Below are positions 15,971-24,392 of a stretch of DNA of 64,000 bases, piece by piece. A program made the translations under genes and the position numbers. A model generated the notes under the pieces. That model did no database searches. It was not told where the DNA came from and was given only the letters and a program-made list of their open reading frames with translations. The stretch is from Actinocatenispora sp036503555. GTDB lineage: Bacteria; Actinomycetota; Actinomycetes; Mycobacteriales; Micromonosporaceae. Position 1 is the stretch's first letter; every line of letters starts with the position of its first letter. The DNA is taken from the NCBI GenBank assembly GCA_036503555.1, contig DASXWQ010000067.1, forward strand, positions 1 to 64,000. The letters are read 5' to 3'.

Positions 15971-17758
15971 TCAGCGCGCCGCGGTCCGCGACGCCGGCAC
16001 CGTACGGCTGGATTCGTCCTGGTGCAAGGGATTCGGCACGGTGCCGAGCGCGCCGATGGCGTGCCGGATCGGCTGGTCACCGTACCCGGTGACGACGAGC
16101 CGGTCCGCGTTCAGCCGGTACCGGGGGAACGTCGCGGCGAGCAGGTCGTACTCGCCGAACCGGTCGGCGAGGTCCGGAACCCGTTGCTGCGTCGAGAGGA
16201 TCGCCGCCCGCGCCAGCTCCCAGAACCGTTCCCGTGGTACGCCGAGGTGCGTGGCGCAGAGCGGCGCGAGGTACCGGAGGTGCCCGACGAGGACGCTGTC
16301 GACGACGTGCTGTGCGATCAGCGCGGGCGGCTTACGGGGTACGAGACCGACCGGCTCGGGCTCGCGCTCCGGCATGACCGTGGCGGACAGCTCGGCGTCG
16401 TCGATGAAGTCCTTGAGCAGCAGGCGTTTCGGCGTCTCGTCCGGGCCGTACGTGAGCAACGCGTTCTGCCCGTGCGGGTTGAACGTCGCGCCGTAGCGGT
16501 AAAGCAGGTACGCGAGCGGTCCGAGCAGCACGTCGAACAGCGTGCCCAGCCAGTCGGTCGCCGCCTTACCCGAGGCGCGGACCAGCTCGGCGACGAGTGC
16601 GCCGCCGACACCGTCCACGTGCAGCAGCGCCGACAGCGGCCGCGCGTGTTCGCCGTCCTCCAGCACCGTCGCCACCGGGGTACGCCAGATGCAGCCCAAC
16701 GTTTCGAGATGCCGGTACGGCACGCTGTCCACAGTGGACAGATAAGGGTGTCGTACGGTGACGGAGGCGACCTCGCCGAGCAGGACGGTACCGGCCAGCT
16801 CCGGATCGCGGCCGAGCAGGCCGGTCAGCCACGAGGTCAGCACCGGCGCGCCCGCGGCGCAGTGCGGCGGGATCCCACGCCACACCGACGTGTTCATGAT
16901 GGACAGCGGCATCTTCACGTCGTACCGTCGCCGCTCGGTCATGTTCGTCAGCGTCCGGATCGACTGCTGCGGCAGGTACTCGTCGGGCGACTCGCCGAGC
17001 GTGACGATCCGCCGTTCGGCCAGCTCGCCGGCGTACTCGACGCGGATCACGCGGTCCCATTGCCAGGGATGCACCGGGAACCACACGTACGAGTCGGGAT
17101 CGAGCCCGGCGTCGGTGAGGCGCGCGCCGAACGCGGCGACGGTTTCCGCGCCGAGTTCGGCGAGGCGTACCTGGTGCTCGGAAAGCCCCGGGGTGCCGCG
17201 GAATTCGGCCAGGCCGCGGTGCACGGCGATCCAGCGGAGCCGGAGACGGCGCCGGGCCTCCGGTGGGTACCGGCGCAGATCCGTTGCGGTGAAACCGATC
17301 CGTCCCTTGTTCGCGACGAGCCACGGATGGCCGGTGAGGTGGCCCTCGATCTCGGCGTGGTCGAGCCCGACCAGCTCGTGCGCCGGCGGTCCCCCGGCCA
17401 GCTCGGCGTCGGCGGAGAGCGTCGCGGACAGCTCACCGAGGTACGCGCCGGTCGTGGCGGGATCGACGCCGATGGTGCCGGCCGCGTCGACGAGCAGTCG
17501 GCGTACGTCCCAGGCCGGTTCGCCGACCTGGTTGCCGAGCAGCCCGGCGCCGTAGCGGACGACGGTGTCCTCCTCGACCCGCAGCCAGCCGAACGCCTCC
17601 GGCTCGGCGGCGAACTCGTAGCGGACGCCGCCGCCGAGCGCGATCGCGTACCGGTCGCCGGTCCGCTCGGGATCGAGCAGCCCTTCGTAGCACCACTCCC
17701 CCAGCGCCTTGGCGAGCAGCGCGCGGTTGACCCGACGCCACTGCGCGAAATCGGACAT
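15971..17758 (-). CDS. NIS siderophore synthetase, IucA/IucC family (RhbF/DesD position)
   Basis: A 595-residue NRPS-independent siderophore synthetase that joins a carboxylate to an amine or hydroxylamine with ATP. Family landmarks include GHPWLVANKGRIGF (about 146-159), VWFPVHPWQWD and RRRYDVKMPLSIMNTS in the N-terminal lobe. The C-terminal lobe has FNPHGQNALL and RLLLKDFIDD, with the FhuF-like tail after it. The ATG at 17758 shares one base with the hydroxylase stop (TGATG). It is the last gene of the operon and probably does the final condensation or cyclisation. Whether the product is citrate-based or desferrioxamine-like cannot be decided from motifs alone. Confidence 0.88.
   Translation of the reverse strand: MSDFAQWRRVNRALLAKALGEWCYEGLLDPERTGDRYAIALGGGVRYEFAAEPEAFGWLRVEEDTVVRYGAGLLGNQVGEPAWDVRRLLVDAAGTIGVDPATTGAYLGELSATLSADAELAGGPPAHELVGLDHAEIEGHLTGHPWLVANKGRIGFTATDLRRYPPEARRRLRLRWIAVHRGLAEFRGTPGLSEHQVRLAELGAETVAAFGARLTDAGLDPDSYVWFPVHPWQWDRVIRVEYAGELAERRIVTLGESPDEYLPQQSIRTLTNMTERRRYDVKMPLSIMNTSVWRGIPPHCAAGAPVLTSWLTGLLGRDPELAGTVLLGEVASVTVRHPYLSTVDSVPYRHLETLGCIWRTPVATVLEDGEHARPLSALLHVDGVGGALVAELVRASGKAATDWLGTLFDVLLGPLAYLLYRYGATFNPHGQNALLTYGPDETPKRLLLKDFIDDAELSATVMPEREPEPVGLVPRKPPALIAQHVVDSVLVGHLRYLAPLCATHLGVPRERFWELARAAILSTQQRVPDLADRFGEYDLLAATFPRYRLNADRLVVTGYGDQPIRHAIGALGTVPNPLHQDESSRTVPASRTAAR
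16725..16741. repeat. CTGTCCACAGTGGACAG palindrome
   Basis: A 17-bp perfect palindrome containing the recurrent GTCCACAGTGGAC core, inside the siderophore synthetase coding sequence. Confidence 0.6.
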
Positions 17759-19116
17759 CACATCACACCACCGGACACCGCACCGTCGGCCACCCGGGTA
17801 CCGGGCGACACGCCAGCGGGGGCCGCAACCATGCCGCCGAACGTCTGGAACGCCGTACGCCTCGGCAGGCGGAACAGCTCCGATCCGGCCACCGCGTTGA
17901 GGATCGTCGCGGACCGGTACGCCGCGACGCCCAGGTCGGGCGCCGCCGCGCCGTGCGTGTGCAGCTCGGCGTTCTGCACGTACAGGCCGCCGGTCACCTC
18001 CGGCAGCGTGCGGATCCGGTGGTCGACGTCGATCTCGTACCGCCCGCGCCCGTCCCACCGGATCAGGTCGCGCACCGGGTCCAGCAGCTCGGGAACCACC
18101 GCACGGTACCCGGTGGCGGCGACGACCGCGTCGACCGGCAGCACGGAGTCCGTTGCGGTGTCGGCATTCCGGCAACCCAGCAGCACCGTCCCACCGTCCA
18201 CTGTGGCCGATGCGAGCGCGGTCGCGGGATGCAGGTGCACCGGCGGGCGGTCGCCGTCGAGCAGGTGCGCGTACAGCTCGGCGTGGATCGCGTCGATCGT
18301 CTCGCTGTCGATGCCCTTGTAGAGCTGCCACTGGCCGTCGATGAGGCGGTCCCGCACCTCCGGCGCCAGCCCGTGGAAGTAGCGCATGTACTCCGGTGTC
18401 GTGTACTCCAGCACCAGCTTGGTGTAGTCGAGCGGGGCGAACGTCGCGGTACGCGTCAGCCAGCTCACCGCCCACCCGTGCCGGCGCTGCCGCTGCACGA
18501 GGTCGAGGAACACCTCGGCGCCGGACTGCCCCGACCCCACCACGGCGACATGCCGAGCACCGTCCCAACCGTCCACACGGGACAGGTACTCGGCGGAGTG
18601 GATGATCCGATCGGACCGGATCGCTTGCAGGCTGGACGGAAGCGACGGCACGGTACCGACGCCGAGGACGACGTGCCGAGCGTCGTGTGTGGACCGGACG
18701 CCGTCGCGGTCGAGTGTGAGTGTCCACACGCGACGGTCGGCGTTCCAGTGCAGCGCGGTCACGTCGGTGCCGAACTCGCACGACGGCAACCGTTCCGCGG
18801 CCCAGCCGCAGTAGTCGGCGTACTCCCGGCGCGGCAAATGGAAGCGCTCGGCCACGTAGAACTGGTACATCCGGTCGCGATCCGCCAGGTACGACAGGAA
18901 CGACCACCGGCTGGTCGGCCGTACCAGGCTGACGAGGTCGGCGAGGAAGCTCACCTGGACGGTCGCCCAGTCGAACATCAGCCCGGGATGCCAGTCGAAC
19001 CGGGGCCGCCGGTCGTACGCGCGGAAGCTCAGCTCGGGCGCGTCGTCGGCGAGCGCGGCCAGCGCCAGGTTGAACGGGCCGATCCCGATCGCCGCCACGT
19101 CAAGGGTTTCCGTCAT
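17758..19116 (-). CDS. Lysine/ornithine N-monooxygenase-type hydroxylase (RhbE/DesB-like)
   Basis: A 452-residue flavin-dependent N-hydroxylating monooxygenase that makes the hydroxamate precursor. FAD binding is shown by AIGIGPFNLALAAL (10-23). HPGLMFDWATVQVSFLADL and LVRPTSRWSFLSYL are typical of the IucD/RhbE/DesB group, and the NADPH motif is VVGSGQSGAEVFLDL. A second nucleotide region VDAVVAATGYRA lies near residue 330. The probable substrate is a diamine (cadaverine, putrescine or diaminopropane) made by the decarboxylase of the same operon rather than free lysine. The start overlaps the acetyltransferase stop as ATGA. Confidence 0.88.
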   Translation of the reverse strand: MTETLDVAAIGIGPFNLALAALADDAPELSFRAYDRRPRFDWHPGLMFDWATVQVSFLADLVSLVRPTSRWSFLSYLADRDRMYQFYVAERFHLPRREYADYCGWAAERLPSCEFGTDVTALHWNADRRVWTLTLDRDGVRSTHDARHVVLGVGTVPSLPSSLQAIRSDRIIHSAEYLSRVDGWDGARHVAVVGSGQSGAEVFLDLVQRQRRHGWAVSWLTRTATFAPLDYTKLVLEYTTPEYMRYFHGLAPEVRDRLIDGQWQLYKGIDSETIDAIHAELYAHLLDGDRPPVHLHPATALASATVDGGTVLLGCRNADTATDSVLPVDAVVAATGYRAVVPELLDPVRDLIRWDGRGRYEIDVDHRIRTLPEVTGGLYVQNAELHTHGAAAPDLGVAAYRSATILNAVAGSELFRLPRRTAFQTFGGMVAAPAGVSPGTRVADGAVSGGVM

Positions 19117-19664
19117 CGTACGTCCTTCTCCGCGACCATCAGGGCCGCTGTCTTGTCCGGCAGGGTGATGTCGGCGTGCCGGCGGAATCCGGCGGCGGCG
19201 AAGGCACGGACCGACGCGACGTTCCGCACGTCCGGCTCCGCGACCACCCGTGAGCAGTCGGATCCCTTGTCCAGCAAGGCATCTCGCACCGCGCGCAGCA
19301 GCAGCCGGCCGAGCCTGCGACCGGTCATGGCCGCGTCGGCGATCAGCACGTGCACACCCAGGTCGCTGTCCACGGCCGGGTACGCCGCGCCGACCGGCTC
19401 GGCGACCGGCCGGTAGATCTCCCAGTACGACACGGGCACGCCGGCGAGCAGCCCGACGTACGGTCGGGACGTGTCGCCGGCGAGCTGGTCGGCCAGGTAC
19501 CCGCGGAGTCGTTCGGCGGGCCAGTCCTGCTGCCAGAACGGGACCACGTGCGGCCGGTGCATCCAGGCGTGGACGAGGTCGAGGTCGGCGTCCGGGTCGG
19601 CCGGACGCAGGGTGAGGATGCCGCGGTCGGTGGGTGCCGCGAGCGTCGCGGGTGGCGGCGTCAT
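19113..19664 (-). CDS. Siderophore GNAT acyltransferase (RhbD/DesC-like)
   Basis: A 183-residue acyltransferase of the IucB/RhbD type (Acetyltransf_8), acylating the hydroxylamine to give the hydroxamate. The start at 19664 (MTPPPATLAAPTDRGILTLR) overlaps the upstream synthetase stop by 4 nt; the longer frame upstream is antisense to that gene. LDLVHAWMHRPHVVPFWQQ and PYVGLLAGVPVSYWEIYRP are family landmarks, GRRLGRLLLRAVRDALL carries the acyl-CoA binding loop, and VAEPDVRNVASVRAFAAAGF is the usual C-terminal GNAT motif. The acyl donor (acetyl- or succinyl-CoA) is not determined. Confidence 0.87.
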   Translation of the reverse strand: MTPPPATLAAPTDRGILTLRPADPDADLDLVHAWMHRPHVVPFWQQDWPAERLRGYLADQLAGDTSRPYVGLLAGVPVSYWEIYRPVAEPVGAAYPAVDSDLGVHVLIADAAMTGRRLGRLLLRAVRDALLDKGSDCSRVVAEPDVRNVASVRAFAAAGFRRHADITLPDKTAALMVAEKDVR

Positions 19665-21298
19665 CGCGTCTCCCGCAACGGGTTCGGCGTCCGGTGGTAG
19701 ACGGACTGGTTGTCCACGGGTGCCAGCACCTCGTCGATGCCGGCGACCCGGGTGGCCAGGTTCGCCTTGCGCGGCAACGTGTCCGCGGTCAGCCACCGCC
19801 GTACCAGCCCGCCGGTGGTGTCGTGCCCGCGGTCGACCAGGGCGGCGAGACCGTCGCGTACGGCGCCGAGCAGGTCCTCCTCCGCGGCGACATCCGCGCC
19901 GCCGAGGGCCGCCACCGGTGCCAGTGCCTGGTTCAGCAGCAGGTAGTAGGTGAGTCGATCGTCCACAGTGGAGTCCTGCGCGACGGCCAGCGTCGAGGAC
20001 GTCGCACCGTCCAGATGCGACAGTACGGTCGGCAGCGCCGACGACGCCAGGTAGTAGCCCTGGTTGTCGCGGTACCAGCCGGTCTCGGGCCAGCCGTCGG
20101 CGTCCAGGATGACGAGCGTGTTCTGCTGGTGCGCCTCCAGCCCGATGCCGGTCGTCGCGTACAGGTGGACCATCGGCGCGAGCACCCGGTCGACGTACCG
20201 GCGGACCCACTCGGCGGCGACGGACTCGACGGGCCGGCCGAGCCGGGACGCCAGCTCCCGTACGGTCGTGACGATCGCGGCCGGCCGGATCCCGGGCTGC
20301 GGCGCGACGAACCCGGCGAGGCAGCGCGCCCCGGTGATCCCGGCGGGCGCCTCGCGTACGGACACGTCGAGGTGCGTGGGGCTGCCGTCCGGGAAGACCG
20401 CCGCGAGGTACGCGGGATCCGCCACGATCCGGAACCCCGGGTACGCCTCGCGTACCGTGTCGGCGATCCCGGCGTCCAGCAGACGGCACACCTCGATCCC
20501 GCGCGCCAGCTCGGTGAGCGTGTTCTCCCGACGGGAGTTCGTGATGCGCAGTCCGAGGGAGAGCTTCAGCATCACCGGATCGCCGGGCCGATAGACGGTC
20601 CGCAGCGACGACGTCGGGTACCACGCGGGTCCGTCCGGGCCGAGCGGCGTGATCCGGCCGGCGTCGACCAGCTCGCGGAAACCGTTGCGGCGCACCAGGT
20701 CTCCGGCCTGCCACGGGTGCGCCGGGACGAGCACCCGGCCCGCGGCGGCCGCCGGTCCGGCCCCGAGCGTGGCGAGCGCGTCGCCGAGCACCGGGTGCTC
20801 GGCGCAGCCGGCCCGGACGAGGCCGGCGTCGACCGCGAACCAGTGTAGCGGGAAGCTTCCGCGCAGCTCCGGCGCGTACCGCTGGTCCTCGTCGTCGCTG
20901 ATGCCGTCCCGACTCTTGGCCGCCGGGTGCGTCAGGTGCCCGAGCAGCAAGTCCTGCTCCGCCGACAGGAACGGATCGCCATGCGGCGCAACGGTTTCCG
21001 CCGACCGGGCTGCGAGGTAACGGGAGATCCGGCTCACGCTGTCCGCGACGAGCCCGGCGAGCGTGTCGCCGCCGAGCGTACGGGCCAGGTCGACCGGCCC
21101 GACCCCGACGTCGGCGAACCGGTGGTGCCCGGTCGCCGACCGGTACGTCACGCTCGCCCGCACCTCACCGCCCGGTACCGGAATCGACACCGAACCGGTG
21201 TCCGGCAACGGAATACCGTTCTCCGTCACCCAGCAGCGCAGCACCGCGTCCAGCGCCGCCGTCTCGCCGCGGGTGGCGGTCACGTCCGTCCCGGTCAT
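19661..21298 (-). CDS. NIS siderophore synthetase, IucA/IucC family (RhbC position)
   Basis: A 545-residue NIS synthetase, the second of two in the operon. GHLTHPAAKSRDGI (about 119-132) matches the conserved nucleotide-binding G-H-x-x-H-P-x-x-K-x-R, followed by VPAHPWQAGDLV, TSSLRTVYRPG and LKLSLGLRITNSRREN. GIGLEAHQQNTLVI (about 384-397) is the C-terminal acid/substrate motif. Desferrioxamine operons normally have one synthetase; two synthetases around a GNAT and hydroxylase is the rhizobactin 1021 arrangement, with two successive condensations. The start overlaps the decarboxylase stop by 4 nt. Confidence 0.88.
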   Translation of the reverse strand: MTGTDVTATRGETAALDAVLRCWVTENGIPLPDTGSVSIPVPGGEVRASVTYRSATGHHRFADVGVGPVDLARTLGGDTLAGLVADSVSRISRYLAARSAETVAPHGDPFLSAEQDLLLGHLTHPAAKSRDGISDDEDQRYAPELRGSFPLHWFAVDAGLVRAGCAEHPVLGDALATLGAGPAAAAGRVLVPAHPWQAGDLVRRNGFRELVDAGRITPLGPDGPAWYPTSSLRTVYRPGDPVMLKLSLGLRITNSRRENTLTELARGIEVCRLLDAGIADTVREAYPGFRIVADPAYLAAVFPDGSPTHLDVSVREAPAGITGARCLAGFVAPQPGIRPAAIVTTVRELASRLGRPVESVAAEWVRRYVDRVLAPMVHLYATTGIGLEAHQQNTLVILDADGWPETGWYRDNQGYYLASSALPTVLSHLDGATSSTLAVAQDSTVDDRLTYYLLLNQALAPVAALGGADVAAEEDLLGAVRDGLAALVDRGHDTTGGLVRRWLTADTLPRKANLATRVAGIDEVLAPVDNQSVYHRTPNPLRETR

Positions 21299-22803
21299 GC
21301 CGCCTCCTCCGCGCCGGCAGCGACCACCGCGTCCAGCAGTTCGTCCACGTCCTCGGGCCGGGCGGCCGGGTTGAGCAGGGTCAGCTTCAGGTGCACCCCA
21401 CGCCCCGGCACCGCGGTACGCCCGAGCAGGGCGGTGCCCGACCGGATCAGCCGGCGGCGCAGCGCCGCGTTGAGCTCGTCCGATCCGTCCCGGTACCGGA
21501 ACACGACGGTGGTGAGCGTCGCGCCGGCGGCGAGGTCGAGCCGTGGATGCGCGGCGATCCGGCGTTCGGCGTGCCGGGCCAGGTCGTGGCAGGTGTCGAG
21601 CATCCCGCCGAGCCCGTCCCGCCCGTACGCCAGGAATGTCGCGGCGACCTTCAGCGCGTCGGCCCGGCGGGTGGTGGCGAGCACCGACCGGTCCAGCAGA
21701 CCGTCGTACCCGGCCGCGCCGTCGTCGGCGGGGTTCAGGTAGTCCACCCGGTAGGGCCGGAAGTCGTTGGCGTCACGGGAGAGCAGCACGCTCGCGGACG
21801 CCGGCTGCCAGCCGATCTTGTGCAGGTCCAGGGTCACCGTGTCGGCACCGTCCACACCGGACAGCAGGTGCCGCAGCCGCTCCGAGAACAGCGCCCCGCC
21901 ACCGTACGCGGCGTCGACGTGCAGCCGCGCCCCGTACCGCCGCGCGAGGATCCCGCAGTCCCGCAACGGATCCACCGACCCGAAATCCGTCGTACCGGCG
22001 GTCGCCACGATCGCCAGCGGTACCGCGTCGTCGCCCAGCGCGGCCAGCTCGGCCGCCAGCACGTCCACCCGCATCCGGTACGCCGAGTCCACCGGCACGG
22101 TGCGTACCGCGTCAGCGCCGAGGCCGAGCACCGCGCAGGCGCGCGCGGTGGAGAAGTGCGCCGCGGCGGAGCAGAACACGACCGGCCGGGCGGACCACCC
22201 GCGTACGGGATCGGCCCCGAGCCGGCGCGCGACGGCGTCCCGGGCCAGCAGCAGCGCGTGCAGGTTCGACGCGGTACCGCCGGACGTGAACACCCCGTCG
22301 GCGTCGGCCGGGAACCCGACCAGGTCGGCGAGTGCGCGGACGACGTGGCGTTCCAGCTCCACCGCGTACGGCCCGGAGTCCCACGTGTCGACGCTGGCGT
22401 TGAACGCGGCGGCGACCGCGTCGGCGGCGACCGCGACGGTCAGCGCGGGCGGCTGGAGGTGCGCCGCCGCGGCCGGGTCGGCGAGGTCGACCGTGCCCGC
22501 CGCGTACCGGCGGATCAGCTGGGAGACCGCCGCCGTGCCGCGCCCGCTGCGCGGGAGTACGCCGCCGGCCAGGTCGGCGCCGACCCGTTCGGCGAGCTCG
22601 CCGGGTTCGAGCGCGGGCAGCGGGCCGGATCGGCGGCGCAGCCCGGCGCGGGCGTCCCGGGTCAGCTCGGTGACCAGCAGACCGAGCCGGGCCAGGCCGA
22701 CCGGGTCGGACGCCAGCAGCCCGGGCTCCGACGACACCACCTCGGTGTACGGCGGCGCATCCGCGACCCGCCTCGGTGACGGCAGCGTGGGTGACGTGAT
22801 CAT
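21295..22803 (-). CDS. PLP-dependent decarboxylase for siderophore diamine (RhbB/DesA-like)
   Basis: A 502-residue group II pyridoxal-phosphate decarboxylase, first gene of the siderophore operon. The cofactor lysine lies in TVTLDLHKIGWQPASAS (about 314-330), with HVDAAYGGGALFSERLRH just before and FTSGGTASNLHALLLARD in the N-terminal part. It should make the diamine: cadaverine from lysine as DesA does, or diaminopropane from diaminobutyrate as RhbB does. No diaminobutyrate aminotransferase (RhbA) is in the window. The ATG at 22803 has no ribosome binding site and follows the -10 by 7 nt, so the mRNA is probably leaderless. Confidence 0.88.
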   Translation of the reverse strand: MITSPTLPSPRRVADAPPYTEVVSSEPGLLASDPVGLARLGLLVTELTRDARAGLRRRSGPLPALEPGELAERVGADLAGGVLPRSGRGTAAVSQLIRRYAAGTVDLADPAAAAHLQPPALTVAVAADAVAAAFNASVDTWDSGPYAVELERHVVRALADLVGFPADADGVFTSGGTASNLHALLLARDAVARRLGADPVRGWSARPVVFCSAAAHFSTARACAVLGLGADAVRTVPVDSAYRMRVDVLAAELAALGDDAVPLAIVATAGTTDFGSVDPLRDCGILARRYGARLHVDAAYGGGALFSERLRHLLSGVDGADTVTLDLHKIGWQPASASVLLSRDANDFRPYRVDYLNPADDGAAGYDGLLDRSVLATTRRADALKVAATFLAYGRDGLGGMLDTCHDLARHAERRIAAHPRLDLAAGATLTTVVFRYRDGSDELNAALRRRLIRSGTALLGRTAVPGRGVHLKLTLLNPAARPEDVDELLDAVVAAGAEEAA

Positions 22804-22810
22804 GGCGAGC

Positions 22811-22840
22811 AGCTTAGGGTAGCCTGACCTAAGGTGACAA
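22811..22840 (-). promoter_or_regulatory. Siderophore operon promoter with iron box
   Basis: On the minus strand TTGTCA (22840-22835) and TAAGCT (22816-22811) form a -35/-10 pair with 18 bp between. TTAGGGTAGCCTGACCTAA (22814-22832) fills that spacer and matches the IdeR/DmdR/DtxR consensus TTAGGTTAGSCTAACCTAA except at two positions. Iron-loaded repressor would block polymerase binding, so the operon should turn on in iron starvation. Confidence 0.85.
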
Positions 22841-23277
22841 TCGGCCCCCCGAGAACTCCGCAGAGTTGCTCGATAGACGGGAGTTCTCGCCCGGACGCTG
22901 GCGCATCACCGCAGGTCGGCGTAGAAAGGGAGTACGGACCTCGTCCAAGCTCGTGGGCGGACGTTCCCCGTCTCGGTCGAGCTCCGTGGCACGAACACCG
23001 GGTACCCACGCGCGACCAGCCGCGGGAGGCGCGTCGACCGGGCCCGTAAGGACCCGCACCGACGAGAAAAGGTGCACGCTTGGTAGCCCGGGTTCGTGTC
23101 GCGAGCGATTCGGCCAGTGCCCGACGGCACCCGGATCGCTCGCTTCCTTTGTGCCCCTGAGTGGTCTCGCCACCGCGCGGACGAACACCGCACGCGCCGG
23201 GTCGCGCCCGACCGCGACTACCCCTTCTCGGCTACCCTGCGAAGCTGCCGAAGCTGACAAGCGAGGAGCCCCCACCC
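22833..23277. other. Gap without a supported gene
   Basis: About 445 bp between the iron-regulated promoter and the Pro-rich membrane protein. Frames are Arg/Ser-rich without signatures. The iron box could also act on a plus-strand transcript through here. The only structured element I see is the hairpin at 23101-23143. Confidence 0.4.
23101..23143 (+). terminator. Hairpin with T-rich tail
   Basis: GCGAGCGAT (23101-23109) pairs with ATCGCTCGC (23135-23143) around a 25-nt loop and is followed by TTCCTTT. It could end a short leader or small RNA before the membrane-protein gene. Confidence 0.35.
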
Positions 23278-24276
23278 ATGCAGCCGACCGACCCGTCGCA
23301 GGCGAACGCCCCCTCGCCGTACGGGCAGCCGCCACCACCCCATCCCGCGGCCGCATACCCGCCGCCCGAGGCGCCCGTACCGCAGGCGCAGGCACCGCAG
23401 GGACCGCCGCCGCCACCCCAGGGCGCGCCCGTACCACCGCGCGGGCCGGACCAGCCGGTCGGACCCGGGCCGTACGGCCCGCCCATGCCGCAACCGTCCG
23501 GCGCGCCGTACGCGAAGCTGCCCGGGCCGGGATGGGCGCCGGAGAAGCGGATCCTGATCGGCGACGCGCTGACCGCGTTCGGCGGCCTGCTCGTGTTCGT
23601 GTTCTCCTTCGCGCCGTTCCTGGGGTACTCGGACAGCCGGTTCCGCAACGACCTGGAGGAACACCACCTGCCGGTCTGGTTCAGCGCCTGGGCGACGGAG
23701 ACGTTCATGGCCCCGCTGACCTGGTTCGTCGTACTGGGTGGGCTGGTCGCCATCAGCCTCGCCGCGGCGCGCATGGCGGTGCCCCGGGACCGCGAGGTCG
23801 CCGGCTTCCGCACCGGCCACCTGCAGATCGGCGTGACGATCTTCGTCTTCCTCGCCCTGTTCGGCTACGCCACGTCCGCGAAGAGCGCGATCTTCGGCCA
23901 CGACTTCGCCGTGCAGTTCAGCAGCGAGACCGACTCGGCCGTCGAGATGTCGTTCTCGTGGGGCGGGTACCTGATGCTGTTCGGCGCGCTCATCGCCGTC
24001 GTCGGCGCCGTTCTCAGCCATCTGGAGATCGGGCCGACGATCTATCCGCAGCCGCCGCGCCCGCCGGCGCCGATGCCGCCCGCCGGCTACCCGCAGGCCC
24101 CCCAGCAGCAGTACGACCCGGCCGCCGGATATCGGCAGCCCGGCGACTCGCCGACCGCGCCGTATCCGGTGGTCGGGCAGCCGGGACAGCCCGCGCCGCA
24201 GGCGTATCCGCAGCCGCCGCAGCAGCAGTACGGTCAGCCGGAGGCACCCGGCCAGCAGTGGCCGAACCCGCAGTAG
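23278..24276 (+). CDS. Pro/Gln-rich four-helix membrane protein
   Basis: A 332-residue protein of unknown function. Residues 1-85 are Pro/Gln/Ala-rich (PPPPQGAPVPPRGP). Four transmembrane segments follow: LTAFGGLLVFVFSFAPFLGY, APLTWFVVLGGLVAISLA, IGVTIFVFLALFGYATS and YLMLFGALIAVVGAVLS. A second Pro/Gln/Tyr-rich tail (about 265-332) closes it. Both tails are probably cytoplasmic. The layout resembles actinobacterial DUF5336-type proteins, but I cannot confirm the family. The ATG at 23278 is preceded by GAGGAG. The next gene has the same plan, suggesting functional kinship. Confidence 0.7.
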   Translation: MQPTDPSQANAPSPYGQPPPPHPAAAYPPPEAPVPQAQAPQGPPPPPQGAPVPPRGPDQPVGPGPYGPPMPQPSGAPYAKLPGPGWAPEKRILIGDALTAFGGLLVFVFSFAPFLGYSDSRFRNDLEEHHLPVWFSAWATETFMAPLTWFVVLGGLVAISLAAARMAVPRDREVAGFRTGHLQIGVTIFVFLALFGYATSAKSAIFGHDFAVQFSSETDSAVEMSFSWGGYLMLFGALIAVVGAVLSHLEIGPTIYPQPPRPPAPMPPAGYPQAPQQQYDPAAGYRQPGDSPTAPYPVVGQPGQPAPQAYPQPPQQQYGQPEAPGQQWPNPQ

Positions 24277-24296
24277 CCGTACGACCGCGTTGATCC

Positions 24297-24327
24297 GACC
24301 CCTGGCCGCAGGCTGTGGCCAGGGGTC
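24297..24327 (+). terminator. Rho-independent-like hairpin
   Basis: GACCCCTGGCC (24297-24307) pairs perfectly with GGCCAGGGGTC (24317-24327) around a 9-nt loop, just after the Pro-rich membrane-protein gene. Confidence 0.8.
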
Positions 24328-24392
24328 GCTTTCATGTCCTAGTCTCGGGCGACGCCGGCAACCGCCCGGCCATCCCCCCGAGGAAGTCATCC

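Noticed and set aside
15653..18322. An 889-codon plus-strand frame
   Set aside because: Antisense to the siderophore synthetase and hydroxylase.
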